From positions 1-56,282 of the forward strand of contig JAGCVN010000032.1 of assembly GCA_017962315.1 (NCBI GenBank): a DNA stretch of 56,282 nt. The letters run 5' to 3'. The notes below the pieces were generated by a model that saw only the letters and a program-made list of their open reading frames with translations, had not been told where the DNA came from and searched no databases. This document shows positions 32,290-41,987 of this stretch, piece by piece (positions within the stretch are counted from its first letter, which is position 1; the number at the start of each line of letters is the position of its first letter). Made by a program: the position numbers and the translations under genes. The DNA comes from Kiritimatiellia bacterium (GTDB taxonomy: Bacteria > Verrucomicrobiota > Kiritimatiellia > RFP12 > UBA1067).

Positions 32290-32712
32290 ATGGGAGCGAA
32301 GAAGAAAATCTACCTGAGCGGGCCGATTATGGATGAACAGGGCGACGGCGCGACGACTTGGCGCGAACGCGCCAAGGCCGCGCTGGCGAAGGATTTCATC
32401 CTGCTCGACCCGATGCGCCGCAATTTCAAGGACCGCGAGGTGGACAGCGCGAACGAAATCGTAGAGTTCGATTTGCAGGACGTACGCGATGCGGACATTC
32501 TGCTGGTCAACTACAACAAAGCCTCGATCGGGACGGCGATGGAGATTTTTTACGCCGCGCACGACCTGGGCAAGTTTATCGTCGCTTTCTCGCCGTTCTC
32601 ATTCAAGGAGTGTTCGCCTTGGATCGTCCGCCATTGCACGAAGATCCTCCCATCCCTTGATGCGGCAATCGCGTATATCGATGACAACTTCGTGCAACGG
32701 CACATTGTGTAG
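32290..32712 (+). CDS. Nucleoside 2-deoxyribosyltransferase-like protein
   Basis: The 140-residue protein begins KKKIYLSGPIMD, the beta1-loop of the PF05014 family. It ends with the conserved nucleophile region GTAMEIFYAAHDLGK, where the Glu would be covalently glycosylated. DVRDADILLVNYN supplies the middle strand motif. The family transfers deoxyribose between bases or hydrolyses nucleotides; the precise substrate is unclear. Start is ATG 32290 after the near-perfect AAAGGAGG; the TTG three bases earlier is not needed. It directly follows the RpiB-GlyA gene, which fits a role near nucleotide sugars. Confidence 0.85.
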   Translation: MGAKKKIYLSGPIMDEQGDGATTWRERAKAALAKDFILLDPMRRNFKDREVDSANEIVEFDLQDVRDADILLVNYNKASIGTAMEIFYAAHDLGKFIVAFSPFSFKECSPWIVRHCTKILPSLDAAIAYIDDNFVQRHIV

Positions 32713-32745
32713 TGTGCAGAATCTTTCTAACGTGAGGGAAACAAA

Positions 32746-33765
32746 ATGCGTATCTTGGTCACCGGCGGTGCCGGATTCATCGGAAGCCACACCTGCGTCG
32801 AATTGCAAGAGGCGGGGCATGAAGTTGTCGTGGTCGATAACTTGAGCAACAGCTGCGAAGAGAGCCTGAAACGGGTTCAGGAGATCACCGGGAAGAAGTT
32901 GACTTTCCGCAAGGTGGATATTCTCGACCGCGCCGCGCTTAACGCTGTCTTCGAGCAGGACGGTCCGTTTGATGCCGTGATTCATTTCGCGGCGTTCAAG
33001 GCCGTCGGCGAATCCGTCAAGCTGCCGCTCAAATACTACGGGAACAACATCACCGGGACGATCGCGCTGTGCGAGGTCATGGCCGCTCACGGTTGCAAGA
33101 ACATCGTCTTCAGTTCCTCCGCCACGGTGTACGGGCAGCCGAAGTCTGTGCCGATCAAAGAAGACTTTCCGACGCCGGGCGCGACGAACCCCTACGGCTG
33201 GACGAAGCTGATGATGGAACAGGTGTTCCGCGACGTGCAGAAGGCGGACCCGGAATGGAACATCATCCTGTTGCGTTACTTCAACCCCATCGGTGCGCAC
33301 GACTCCGGCCGCATCGGCGAAGATCCCGCCGGCATTCCGAACAACCTCATGCCGTATGTCTCTCAGGTCGCCGTCGGGAAATTGAAGGAACTCTCCGTGT
33401 TCGGGAACGATTACCCGACGCGCGACGGGACGGGAATCCGCGACTACATCCACGTCGTCGATCTCGCTATCGGCCACGTCAAGGCAATTGAAAAGCTCGT
33501 TCAGAAACCCGGGCTCGCCATCTATAACCTCGGCACGGGACGTGGCACGAGCGTGCTGGAGATGGTCCGCGCGTTCGAGAAAGCCTCCGGGCGCAAGGTT
33601 CCCTACGTCATCAAGCCGCGCCGTCCGGGCGACATCGCGGAATGCTGGGCCGATCCTTCCAAAGCTGCGGCGGAGCTTGGCTGGCGCGCCGAACGTGACA
33701 TCGAGAAAATGTGCGAGGACGGCTGGCGCTGGCAGTCGAACAACCCGAATGGTTTCCGGGGATAA
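32746..33765 (+). CDS. galE: UDP-glucose 4-epimerase
   Basis: GalE interconverts UDP-glucose and UDP-galactose with bound NAD+. The 339-residue protein has the Rossmann motif [15 protein letters not shown], the catalytic Ser of SSSATVYG (residues 123-130), and the Tyr150-x-x-x-Lys154 pair in [11 protein letters not shown]. It also has the typical [10 protein letters not shown] and the [17 protein letters not shown] segment near the C-terminus. GAGGGAAACAAA lies before the ATG. It could feed galactose from the alpha-galactosidase at 25.8 kb into the Leloir route, but the other enzymes are not here. The uracil-DNA glycosylase starts 10 nt after the stop. Confidence 0.95.
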   Translation: MRILVTGGAGFIGSHTCVELQEAGHEVVVVDNLSNSCEESLKRVQEITGKKLTFRKVDILDRAALNAVFEQDGPFDAVIHFAAFKAVGESVKLPLKYYGNNITGTIALCEVMAAHGCKNIVFSSSATVYGQPKSVPIKEDFPTPGATNPYGWTKLMMEQVFRDVQKADPEWNIILLRYFNPIGAHDSGRIGEDPAGIPNNLMPYVSQVAVGKLKELSVFGNDYPTRDGTGIRDYIHVVDLAIGHVKAIEKLVQKPGLAIYNLGTGRGTSVLEMVRAFEKASGRKVPYVIKPRRPGDIAECWADPSKAAAELGWRAERDIEKMCEDGWRWQSNNPNGFRG

Positions 33766-33775
33766 CCCGTCCGCC

Positions 33776-34645
33776 ATGTCCGAATGGTCTGACATCGTAG
33801 ACGGCATCATCGCCAACATCACCCTGTTGAAAGACCTCGGTGAGAAGAGTGTCCGGCTCTCGCCGGACACCATGTCGGGTTTTGCGCTGCCCACGGCGGG
33901 GGGCGGGACCGCGATGCCGGCATCGTCGGCAACCACCGAACCGGTTCCGTCTGTCGCGCAAAAAAACGCCGTCCCCGTGGCCGCACCGGCGGTCACCATG
34001 AGCGGTTCGGTGGCCCCGACGGTTTCGAATCCATCTGACGCCGCCGGTTCGCTGTCGGAGCTGGCGGTACAGATTGATGCGTGTTCGGCCTGCCCCCTGC
34101 GCGTGAACCGCACGAAGTCCGTCCCCGGAACGGGGAATCCGAATTTTCCTGACATCCTGTTCATCGGGGAGGCACCCGGTGCGGACGAAGACCTTCAGGG
34201 GCTTCCGTTCGTCGGCAGGGCGGGGCAGTTCCTCACAAAGATGATTGAGGCGATGGGGTACACGCGCGATCAGGTTTTCATCGCCAACATCTGCAAGTGC
34301 CGTCCGCCGGGCAACCGGACGCCGATGCCGGAAGAGATGCAGACCTGCCTTCCCTTCCTCAAAAAACAGATCGAGGTGATTCGTCCCAAAACCATCGTTT
34401 TGCTCGGTGCGACGGCGGCGAGGGCCATCCTGGAAACCCAGGCGGGTATCACGCGCCTCCAGGGGGAGTGGACTTCCTACAACGGAATCCCCGTCATGCC
34501 GACCTATCATCCCTCTTACGTCATCCGGTTCGACACCATGCAGGATGAAACGAAATCCCGCAGCGTGAAGCTGGAGGTCTGGCGCGCCTTGAAAAAAGTT
34601 CTGGCTTACCTCGGCAAGACGCCCCCGCCGATGCAGAAATCCTAA
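33776..34645 (+). CDS. Family-4-type uracil-DNA glycosylase with [4Fe-4S] cluster
   Basis: The enzyme removes uracil from DNA. I start it at the ATG 33776, ten bases past galE, giving 289 residues; upstream in-frame codons are inside galE and not plausible. The catalytic domain (about residues 95-285) shows family 4 features: CSACPLRVNR, GEAPGADEDLQGLPFVGRAG with the glycosylase loop, ANICKCRPPGNR, and PTYHPSY with the catalytic-side His. Cysteines CSAC, CKC and others are placed for an iron-sulfur cluster. Residues ~20-90 are a low-complexity Ala/Pro/Ser/Thr linker, an unusual N-terminal extension. Confidence 0.85.
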   Translation: MSEWSDIVDGIIANITLLKDLGEKSVRLSPDTMSGFALPTAGGGTAMPASSATTEPVPSVAQKNAVPVAAPAVTMSGSVAPTVSNPSDAAGSLSELAVQIDACSACPLRVNRTKSVPGTGNPNFPDILFIGEAPGADEDLQGLPFVGRAGQFLTKMIEAMGYTRDQVFIANICKCRPPGNRTPMPEEMQTCLPFLKKQIEVIRPKTIVLLGATAARAILETQAGITRLQGEWTSYNGIPVMPTYHPSYVIRFDTMQDETKSRSVKLEVWRALKKVLAYLGKTPPPMQKS

Positions 34646-34660
34646 CAGGAGGTTGTAACC

Positions 34661-36034
34661 ATGTTGACCGAACACGATGTACTTTCCACGATCCGGATGG
34701 TTCGAGAAGAAAATCTCGACGTCCGCGCCGTCACGCTCGGCATCAACCTCAACGGATGCTCGACGCCCGATCCCGACGCGCTGGTTGACGGGGTTTACCG
34801 TCGCATTGTCGAAAAGGCGGCGAATCTGGTACGCTTCTGCGACGAGGTGAGCGCAAAGTACGGTCTTCCCATCGTCAACAAACGGATCGCGGTCTCGCCC
34901 GTCAGCCAGCTGCTGGAGCGGCATTCCGTCGAAACGGCGATCCGCGTCTGCCAGGCGCTCGACCGGGCAGCAGAGGCGGTATGCGTCGATATCCTCGGAG
35001 GGTACACCGCGCTGGTTCAGAAGGGCATGACGCCGGGTGAGCGGACGCTCATTGAATCCATCCCCCGGGCGCTCGCCGTCACCAATCGCGTCTGTTCCTC
35101 TTTTAATGTCGGCACGACGAAAGCGGGAATCAACGTGGACGCGGTGAGGTTGATTGCGCGGAAAATTATCGAGACCTCTGCCTCCACGAAAAGTCAGCAC
35201 GGATTCGGGTGCGCGAAAATCGTCGTCTTTGCCAACCAGCCGGAAGACAACCCTTTCATGGCCGGTGCGATGCTTGGTGCGGGTGAACCGGAGTGCGTCA
35301 TCAACGTCGGCGTGAGCGGGCCGGGAGTCGTCAAGCGGGCGATCGAGCGGTTGACGCGCCTAGAGCCGGGCGCTTCGCTGGATGAAATCGCGGAGGAGAT
35401 CAAGCACACCGCTTTCCGCGTCACGCGGACGGGCGAGCTGATCGGGCGCGAAGTCGCCAGCCGGCTCGACATCCCTTTCGGCGTGGTCGATCTCTCCCTC
35501 GCGCCGACGCCGAAAGTCGGCGACTCCGTCGGCGAGATTTACCAGGCGATGGGCGTGAAGACCATCGGTGCCCCCGGTACGACTGCGGCGGTGATGTTGT
35601 TGAACGACGCCGTGAAGAAAGGCGGTTCGTTCGCCTCTTCGGCGGTCGGCGGGTTGAGCGGCGCGTTCATCCCGGTGATGGAAGACCAGGCGTTGAGCAA
35701 GGCCGTCAGAGACGGGACGCTCACGCTGGAGAAACTGGAGGCGATGACGGCGGTCTGTTCTGTGGGGCTGGACATGATCCTGCTTCCGGGCGATACGACG
35801 GAGGAAACGGTCGCAGGGATTATCCTCGACGAATCCGCGATCGGCATCACGTCGCGCAAGACGACGGGCGTCCGCGTGATTCCCGTTCAAGGGGGGAAGC
35901 CGGGCGACTACTTCGACTTCGGCGGACTCTTCGGGAGCGGCGTCATCACTTCGCCGAAAGCGCCGCTCGGGGCGGAAGGCTTTGTCCGTCGCGGCGGCCA
36001 CATACCCGCCCCCCTCCACAGCCTGATGAATTAA
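34661..36034 (+). CDS. DUF711/UPF0210 PFL-like protein
   Basis: The 457-residue protein matches the UPF0210 family. Its features are the EENLDVRAVTLGINL start, FSSFNVGTT-type motif (here CSSFNVGTTKAGIN), FGCAKIVVFANQPEDNPFMAG, VINVGVSGPGVVKRA and the C-terminal GGRIPAP-like RRGGHIPAPLHSL. The fold is related to the glycyl-radical PFL superfamily, but the radical motif is absent, and the biochemical function is unknown. In other genomes a small ACT-domain partner gene (UPF0237) is often next to it; none is seen here. AGGAGG lies just before the ATG. Confidence 0.92.
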   Translation: MLTEHDVLSTIRMVREENLDVRAVTLGINLNGCSTPDPDALVDGVYRRIVEKAANLVRFCDEVSAKYGLPIVNKRIAVSPVSQLLERHSVETAIRVCQALDRAAEAVCVDILGGYTALVQKGMTPGERTLIESIPRALAVTNRVCSSFNVGTTKAGINVDAVRLIARKIIETSASTKSQHGFGCAKIVVFANQPEDNPFMAGAMLGAGEPECVINVGVSGPGVVKRAIERLTRLEPGASLDEIAEEIKHTAFRVTRTGELIGREVASRLDIPFGVVDLSLAPTPKVGDSVGEIYQAMGVKTIGAPGTTAAVMLLNDAVKKGGSFASSAVGGLSGAFIPVMEDQALSKAVRDGTLTLEKLEAMTAVCSVGLDMILLPGDTTEETVAGIILDESAIGITSRKTTGVRVIPVQGGKPGDYFDFGGLFGSGVITSPKAPLGAEGFVRRGGHIPAPLHSLMN

Positions 36035-36143
36035 CGTCCGCCTTGCCTGCCGAACCAACCCCCGCAAGGCGTTTCCGTACGGAACCCTTTGCGAGGCGTT
36101 GGCGAAGGGTCCGATTTCCCGGCCCGATTCCTTGTTTTGGTTC

Positions 36144-36172
36144 TTCACAAGTTGGGTGGAAGGGAGTATACT
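36144..36172 (+). promoter_or_regulatory. Predicted leaderless promoter of the AAA-ATPase-like remnant
   Basis: TTCACA (36144-36149) and TATACT (36167-36172) are 17 nt apart. The ATG at 36180 lies 7 nt past the -10 box with no ribosome-binding site. Confidence 0.6.
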
Positions 36173-36179
36173 CGCTTGC

Positions 36180-37215
36180 ATGGAAGAGACGAGACCCATA
36201 CTTTACGGCGTGGCGGACTACGCATGGATCAGGAAGAAGAATGCCTGGTTCGTGGACCGCACCGCGAAGATACGCGACCTCGAGGCGATTGCGTATGCGG
36301 TGTTCCTGCGTCCGCGCAGATTCGGGAAGTCGCTTCTGACGTCCATCCTCGAGGCGTACTACGACGTGCGGTACGCCGACAGGTTGGACGAGTTCTTCGC
36401 GGGAACCGATATCGGCGCGGATCCGACGGACGAGCGCGGCAGCTACCTGATCTTGCGATTCGACTTTGCCTCGGTCACAAAGGAGCCTGGGAAGGTGCAG
36501 TCGGACTTCGACTGCAAGGTGGCGCTCCAGTGCGACACGTTCGCCAGACGGTACAGAGACGTCATCACCGGCGAACTCGCCGACCGTATTCTGAGCGCTC
36601 CCGACAGCGGAAAGAAGTTGTCGCAGATATACCAGGGGCTCAAGGGGACGGGACACAGGCTCTATGTGATCATCGACGAGTACGACAACTTCACGAACAC
36701 GATCCTCGCGGAAAGCGGCGAGGAGGCGTACAACGAGCTCTGCCATGGAGATGGATTCTTCAAACAGTTCTTCACCGAACTGAAGTCCGCCGCGTCAGGA
36801 ACGGAGGCGCCGGTGACGCGCCTCTTCATCACCGGAGTCTCGCCCGTGACGATGGACGACGTGACGAGTGGCTTCAACATTGGGATGAACATCTCGTTGT
36901 GGCCGCAGTTCGCTGACTTCACCGGTTTCCACCATGAGGACATCCACGCGATGGCGCAGTACTACGCGCCTCGACTGCTGGCCGGACATCGCCCACGCGG
37001 CGCTTATCGAGATGAAGTACGTGAAGGCGGGCGATCCCGTACCCACGCAGAAACAGCTCGCGAAGATCAAAGCCCGGGCCATCGACCGGCTCGACAAGTA
37101 CTCCGCTGCCCCAACTTTGCATCTTACGCATTACACGTCACATTCCTCCGTCACCTTGCACCGCCTCGTACTCGTGTTCCACGGCGGCGGGTATGTCCTT
37201 GCGGAGGAAGTCTGA
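36180..37215 (+). pseudogene. Broken AAA-ATPase-like / PD-(D/E)XK nuclease gene
   Basis: The first ~260 codons encode a typical AAA-ATPase-like (PF09820) protein: YAWIRKKNAWFVDRT, a P-loop-like FLRPRRFGKSLL and YVIIDEYDNF. Family members then continue into a PD-(D/E)XK nuclease domain. Here the frame breaks at about 36960-36990. The nuclease end reappears in another frame: AALIEMKYVKAGD with the E-x-K motif, then KARAIDRLDKY, ending VFHGGGYVLAEEV at 37215. The middle (rest of the ATPase region and first nuclease part) is missing, so an internal deletion with frameshift is the simplest reading. The role of the family is unclear; many gut anaerobes carry dozens of copies. Confidence 0.8.
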
Positions 37216-37258
37216 AACCCGTTTTCAAGTATCGAGTGTCAATGGAGGAAAACAACAA

Positions 37259-40200
37259 ATGAATCGATTGAATGTTGCGATGTGCGCGACGACGGCCGCG
37301 TTCTTTTCGACAACCTGCGGTCTCGCCGCACAGTCTGTGGCGGCGTTCCGCCCGCCGGCTGTCCCGCTTGTCTCGTGCGACCCGTTCTTCAGCGTGTGGA
37401 GCGCGGCGGATACGCTCACCGGGAAAGAGACTACCCACTGGGCGGGGGCGGAACAACCGATTTCCATCACGCTCACCGCCGACGGAAAGACATGGCGGCT
37501 CTGTGGCGCCGAACCGTCGTCCGTCCCCGCGCTCCCGCAGACCGGTGTGGAGGTAATGCCGCTTCAAACACGCTATGCATTTGAAGGCGGAGGGATAAGA
37601 GTAAAACTCGTATTCTCGACGGCGAAGCTGGTGGAGGATCTTGATGTGTTCTCGCGTCCCGTCACCTACGTGACCGCCCGTGTGGAGGGTGCGAAGGAGT
37701 GGAAGCTCGGCGCCGCGATCTCGCCCGCACTCGCGACGAATGACGACAAGGCGCAGATGGTTACGAACCGCTGCACGGTGGCGGGACTGCCGGCGATGTC
37801 GATCGGAAGGGCGGAACAGCGTCCGCTCGCCTACAGCGGCGACCGGGTGCGCTGCGACTGGGGTTATGCGTGGCTCGTAGGACCGGGCTCGGCGAAAGAC
37901 GGCGAGGCGCACTTCCTGCTCGCCTACGATGACGTGAAGGCGGTCCAGTTTTTTGGCGACGACCTTCCCGCCTGGTGGCGGCGTGACGGGCTTTCCTTCA
38001 CCGCGATGTTGGAGAAGGCGGAAGCGGAACGCGCCTCGATCCTGAAACGGCTCGACGCCTTTGACGCGGAGTTCCATGCCGATCTCGTGAAAACCGGGGG
38101 TGAAAAGTACGCGAAGCTCGCAAGCCTCGCCTACCGCCAGACGTTCGCCGCGTGCAAGCTTGCGGCAGACCGCAACAACCAGCCGCTCTACTTTTCCAAG
38201 GAACAGGATTCCAACGGTTGCATCGGGACGGTCGACATCCTCTATCCGCAGTCCCCGCAGATGCTCCTTGTCAGCCCCACGCTGATGCGTGCCATGCTCG
38301 CGCCGGTTCTCGTCTACGCCTCCCATCCTCGCTGGCCCTGGCCGTTCGCGCCGCACGACCTCGGGCAGTATCCGCTCGCCAACCAGCAGCGTTACGGCGG
38401 CGGCGAGAAGGGCAAGAACGAGTCGTTGTTGATGCCCGTGGAGGAGAGCGGCAACATGATCATCTGCCTTGCCGCGCTCGCGCAGGCGGAAGGCACGGCC
38501 GAGTTCGCGTCGTACTGGTGGCCCACCGTTACGAAATGGGCCGAGTATCTTGCGAAGTTCGGTTTCGACCCCGGCAACCAGCTCTGCACGGACGACTTCG
38601 CGGGACACCTCGCGCACAACGCGAACCTCGCCGCGAAGTCCATCGTCGCCCTCGCCTGCTATGCGCGCCTGGCGGAGACGCTCGGCCGTACGGACGTCGC
38701 CGCGAAGTACGCCGCGCTGGCGAAGGACATGGTTCCGAAATGGATGGATGCCGCGAAGGGTGGTGCGGAAGGGTCGTACCGTCTCGCCTACGACCGCCCC
38801 GGCACGTGGTCGATGAAGTACAACCTCGTGTGGGACCGCGTGCTGGGTCTCGGACTCTTCCCGCAGTCCGTGTTTGACGCGGAGGCCAACGCCTACTGCC
38901 GTCTCGCGCATCCGTTCGGTCTGCCGCTCGACAACCGCAGGACTTGGACCAAGACCGACTGGGAGCTTTGGTGCGCCGCGTTTACGGATCGCCGCGAGTG
39001 TTTCGACGCGATCGTAGACCGCGTTTACCGTTTCGCGGACGAGACGCCGAGCCGTGTGGCGTTCTCCGACTGGTATTGGACCGACAACTCCAAGTACGTC
39101 CACTTCATCGGTCGCAGCGTAATCGGCGGCGTGTTCATGCCGATGCTCCGCAACAAAGCGGTCTGGAGCAAGTACGCCTCCCGCGACAAGGCGAAGACCG
39201 GTGTGTACGCACCGCTCAAGGAGCGGGGGCGGCACAAGGTCATCGTGCCGGAGGGTCGTTCGTCCTCGAACATCAAATGGAAGTACACTTTCACCGAACC
39301 GCCGGCGGGGTGGGAGAAGCCGGAATTCGACGATTCCGGCTGGCAGACCGGCGCGGGCGGATTCGGTACGGACGGTACGCCGGGCGCCGCCGTCCGTACG
39401 GAGTGGAACACCAAGAACATCTGGCTGCGCCGCCACGTCACGCTTGCCGCCGCGCCGCGCAATCCGATCCTCTCCATCCACCACGACGACGATACGAAGG
39501 TATGGTTCAACGGCATTCTTGCGGGAGACTATAAGGGATATTCCTGCGACTACGAGCCGCAGAAGGTTTGCGATGCGGCCGCCAAGGCGCTTAAGAAGGG
39601 CGGCAACGTGATCGCCTCGACCACGTACCAGAACTACGGCGGTCAGTACATCGACTATGGCCTTGCCGTGGAGAACGACGCGGATGCGTTCAACCTCGCC
39701 TCCTTCAACGTCCGCTGTCCGAGTCCGTCCGACAAAGGTATCCATTTCTGGACGAACCGCTTCCCGTATGTCGTCAAGGTGATCAAGGACCACCGCTTCG
39801 ACATCGTGGGCATGCAGGAGCTTGCGTCGAAACAGCGTGTATACCTTGACGAGGCACTTGGTTCCGGCTGGGGCCGCATCGGTGTGGGGCGTCTGCCGGA
39901 CGACACGGGCGAGTCGATGACCATCTACTACCGCAAGGACCGATTCGAGTGTCTGGCGACGGACACCTTCTGGCTTTCCGAGACGCCGCGTGTACCCGGA
40001 TCGAGATCGTGGGACACCGCCTGCCCGCGCTGCTGCACGTGGGGACTTTTCCGCGACAAGCGTACCGGACGCAAGTTCCGCTACTACAATACCCACCTCG
40101 ACCACGTCAGCAACGAGGCCCGGTTGAGGGGCATGCAGGTGTTGCTCGCTGAGATGCGCCGCCTCTCGCAGGGCGAGACGGTGTTCCTGACCGGCGACAT

Positions 40201-40528
40201 GAACGCGCATTACAAGCACGTTCCGGAGGCGGACCGTACGCGGCTTGAGGCGGGCGGCGGTCCCGTCATAGACGCCCCTGAAACGATCGGGGATCCGATC
40301 TCCGCCGCGTTGCACACGCTTTACGACACACGCCTCAAATGCGAGACGCCGCATGTTGGTCCGCTCTTCACCTTCAGCGGGTACAGGCCGCACAACAGCT
40401 GCCTTATCGACTTCGTGTTCGCGACGGGCAACGTGCGCGTGTTGCGCCACATCACGTGCCATGAGCGTCCGGACGGGGTGCATCCGAGCGACCACGACGC
40501 GGTCATGGCCCGGATGATGATCCGCTGA
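37259..40528 (+). CDS. Secreted fusion: glutaminase-like region, jelly-roll domain, EEP hydrolase
   Basis: This 1089-residue protein starts after GGAGG and has a signal peptide (TTAAFFSTTCGLAAQS). Residues ~30-620 match the DUF4964/DUF5127/DUF4965/DUF1793 series of the GtaA-type glutaminase family (FRPPAVPLVSCDPFFSVWSA; SWYWTDNSKYVHF-like FSDWYWTDNSK). Residues ~670-805 are a jelly-roll carbohydrate-binding-like domain with EFDDSGWQTGAGGFG and HHDDDTKVWFNG. Residues ~810-1089 are an endonuclease/exonuclease/phosphatase (EEP) domain with a complete catalytic set: ASFNVR, GMQEL, YNTHLDH, TGDMNAHY, LIDFVFAT and PSDHDAV. The combination is uncommon. The glutaminase name is inherited from fungal members; the substrate here is unknown. 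Confidence 0.85.
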   Translation: MNRLNVAMCATTAAFFSTTCGLAAQSVAAFRPPAVPLVSCDPFFSVWSAADTLTGKETTHWAGAEQPISITLTADGKTWRLCGAEPSSVPALPQTGVEVMPLQTRYAFEGGGIRVKLVFSTAKLVEDLDVFSRPVTYVTARVEGAKEWKLGAAISPALATNDDKAQMVTNRCTVAGLPAMSIGRAEQRPLAYSGDRVRCDWGYAWLVGPGSAKDGEAHFLLAYDDVKAVQFFGDDLPAWWRRDGLSFTAMLEKAEAERASILKRLDAFDAEFHADLVKTGGEKYAKLASLAYRQTFAACKLAADRNNQPLYFSKEQDSNGCIGTVDILYPQSPQMLLVSPTLMRAMLAPVLVYASHPRWPWPFAPHDLGQYPLANQQRYGGGEKGKNESLLMPVEESGNMIICLAALAQAEGTAEFASYWWPTVTKWAEYLAKFGFDPGNQLCTDDFAGHLAHNANLAAKSIVALACYARLAETLGRTDVAAKYAALAKDMVPKWMDAAKGGAEGSYRLAYDRPGTWSMKYNLVWDRVLGLGLFPQSVFDAEANAYCRLAHPFGLPLDNRRTWTKTDWELWCAAFTDRRECFDAIVDRVYRFADETPSRVAFSDWYWTDNSKYVHFIGRSVIGGVFMPMLRNKAVWSKYASRDKAKTGVYAPLKERGRHKVIVPEGRSSSNIKWKYTFTEPPAGWEKPEFDDSGWQTGAGGFGTDGTPGAAVRTEWNTKNIWLRRHVTLAAAPRNPILSIHHDDDTKVWFNGILAGDYKGYSCDYEPQKVCDAAAKALKKGGNVIASTTYQNYGGQYIDYGLAVENDADAFNLASFNVRCPSPSDKGIHFWTNRFPYVVKVIKDHRFDIVGMQELASKQRVYLDEALGSGWGRIGVGRLPDDTGESMTIYYRKDRFECLATDTFWLSETPRVPGSRSWDTACPRCCTWGLFRDKRTGRKFRYYNTHLDHVSNEARLRGMQVLLAEMRRLSQGETVFLTGDMNAHYKHVPEADRTRLEAGGGPVIDAPETIGDPISAALHTLYDTRLKCETPHVGPLFTFSGYRPHNSCLIDFVFATGNVRVLRHITCHERPDGVHPSDHDAVMARMMIR

Positions 40529-40607
40529 TCCCCATTTTGCATTTTCTTTCCCCGGTGAATGTGGTAAGATGCCGAAATCTTTCCACGCATTACGGAGCGA
40601 GAAAACC

Positions 40608-41987
40608 ATGCGATATGTCAGTACACGAGGCGGCGGCGAACCGTTGTCTTTTCAACAGGTCGTTCTTGCCGGGCTTGCCCGCGACGGCGGGCTCTACCTT
40701 CCCGAATCTGTCCCCGACATCCGGGCGAAGTATTTGGCGTGGCGCACGCTTCCATACCGAAAACTCGCGTTCGAGATTATGCGCCTGTTCGCGGATGACA
40801 TCCCCGCCGGGGATCTGGAGGAGTTGATCGAGCGCAGTTACGCGGCCTTCCGCGAACCGGAGGTCACGCCCGTCCGCGCCGTCGGTCCCGTCTTCATCCT
40901 TGAACTTTTCCACGGCCCGACCCTTGCGTTCAAGGATGTGGCGCTCCAGTTCCTCGGTAACTTGTTCGAGTACGTCGTCAGCCGGAAGGGCGGCGAGATG
41001 AACATCGTCGCGGCGACAAGCGGCGACACCGGGAGTGCCGCCATCAGCGGTGTCCGGGGGAAAAAGGGGTTGCGGATCTTCGTCATGCATCCGAACGGCC
41101 GCGTCAGTCCCGTGCAGGAACGCCAGATGACGACGGTACTGGACGCCAACGTGTTCAACCTCGCGGTGGACGGCACCTTTGACGACTGCCAGAACATCGT
41201 CAAGGCACTCTTCAACGACCTCCCGTTCCGCGACGCCTGCAAACTCGGCGCCGTCAACTCGATCAACTGGGCGCGTGTCCTCGCGCAAATCGTCTATTAT
41301 TTCTATGCCGCATTCCGCGTCCAGGAGGCGACAGGTGCGCCGGAAGTCGATTTCACTGTTCCGACCGGAAACTTCGGCGACATTTTCGCCGGGTACATGG
41401 CGCTCAAGATGGGTGCCCCGATCCGTCGCCTCGTACTGGCGACGAACGAGAACGACATCCTTTCCCGTTACTTCAATACCGGCGAATACGTTGTCGGTGG
41501 GGTCGTCCCCACGCTCAGTCCGTCGATGGACATTCAGGTGGCGAGCAATTTTGAGCGGTATCTCTACTATCTTGCCGGCGGCAACACCGCGGAGGTACGC
41601 GACTGGATGGAGACGTTCAAGGCGGAGGGCCGCTTGAAACCGCCTGCGCCGCTGCATTCCGACATCACGGCGGGACGCGGCGACACGGAGGCGACGCTCG
41701 CCGCGATTCGATCCTTCTGGACGCAATACCGTTATCTGCTCGACCCGCACACGGCGGTCGGCGTGAGCGTCGCCCTCGGAAAGCGCACCGCAGACACCCC
41801 GATGATCTGCCTTGCGACGGCGCATCCCGCGAAGTTCGGCGAGGCGATCCGCCGTGCCACGGGGGAGGATCTGGCGCACCATCCGATTCTCGACGCGCTG
41901 ATGTCTCTTCCGGTCCGCAAGCAGGTCGTCCCAGCGGATGTTGACGCTGTCGGGGCGATCGTCCGCAAGGAGATTCTGGGCGCGTGA
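40608..41987 (+). CDS. thrC: Threonine synthase
   Basis: ThrC converts O-phosphohomoserine to threonine with PLP. The ATG at 40608 gives MRYVSTRGGGEPLSF, the typical N-terminus, and 459 residues; the ORF opens 13 codons earlier inside the promoter-like region. The PLP lysine is Lys109 in GPTLAFKDVALQF. TSGDTGSAAISG binds the cofactor phosphate. GGAGCGAG is the ribosome-binding site. A TAAGAT box lies 38 nt upstream with a poor -35. The stop overlaps the start of the helicase gene (TGATG). Nothing else of the threonine pathway is beside it. Confidence 0.95.
   Translation: MRYVSTRGGGEPLSFQQVVLAGLARDGGLYLPESVPDIRAKYLAWRTLPYRKLAFEIMRLFADDIPAGDLEELIERSYAAFREPEVTPVRAVGPVFILELFHGPTLAFKDVALQFLGNLFEYVVSRKGGEMNIVAATSGDTGSAAISGVRGKKGLRIFVMHPNGRVSPVQERQMTTVLDANVFNLAVDGTFDDCQNIVKALFNDLPFRDACKLGAVNSINWARVLAQIVYYFYAAFRVQEATGAPEVDFTVPTGNFGDIFAGYMALKMGAPIRRLVLATNENDILSRYFNTGEYVVGGVVPTLSPSMDIQVASNFERYLYYLAGGNTAEVRDWMETFKAEGRLKPPAPLHSDITAGRGDTEATLAAIRSFWTQYRYLLDPHTAVGVSVALGKRTADTPMICLATAHPAKFGEAIRRATGEDLAHHPILDALMSLPVRKQVVPADVDAVGAIVRKEILGA

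Noticed and set aside
37151-40609. Very long ORF (1152 codons) on the minus strand
   Set aside because: It is the mirror of the glutaminase-like/EEP gene in GC-rich DNA; its composition is Arg/Val/His-rich and no domain is seen.
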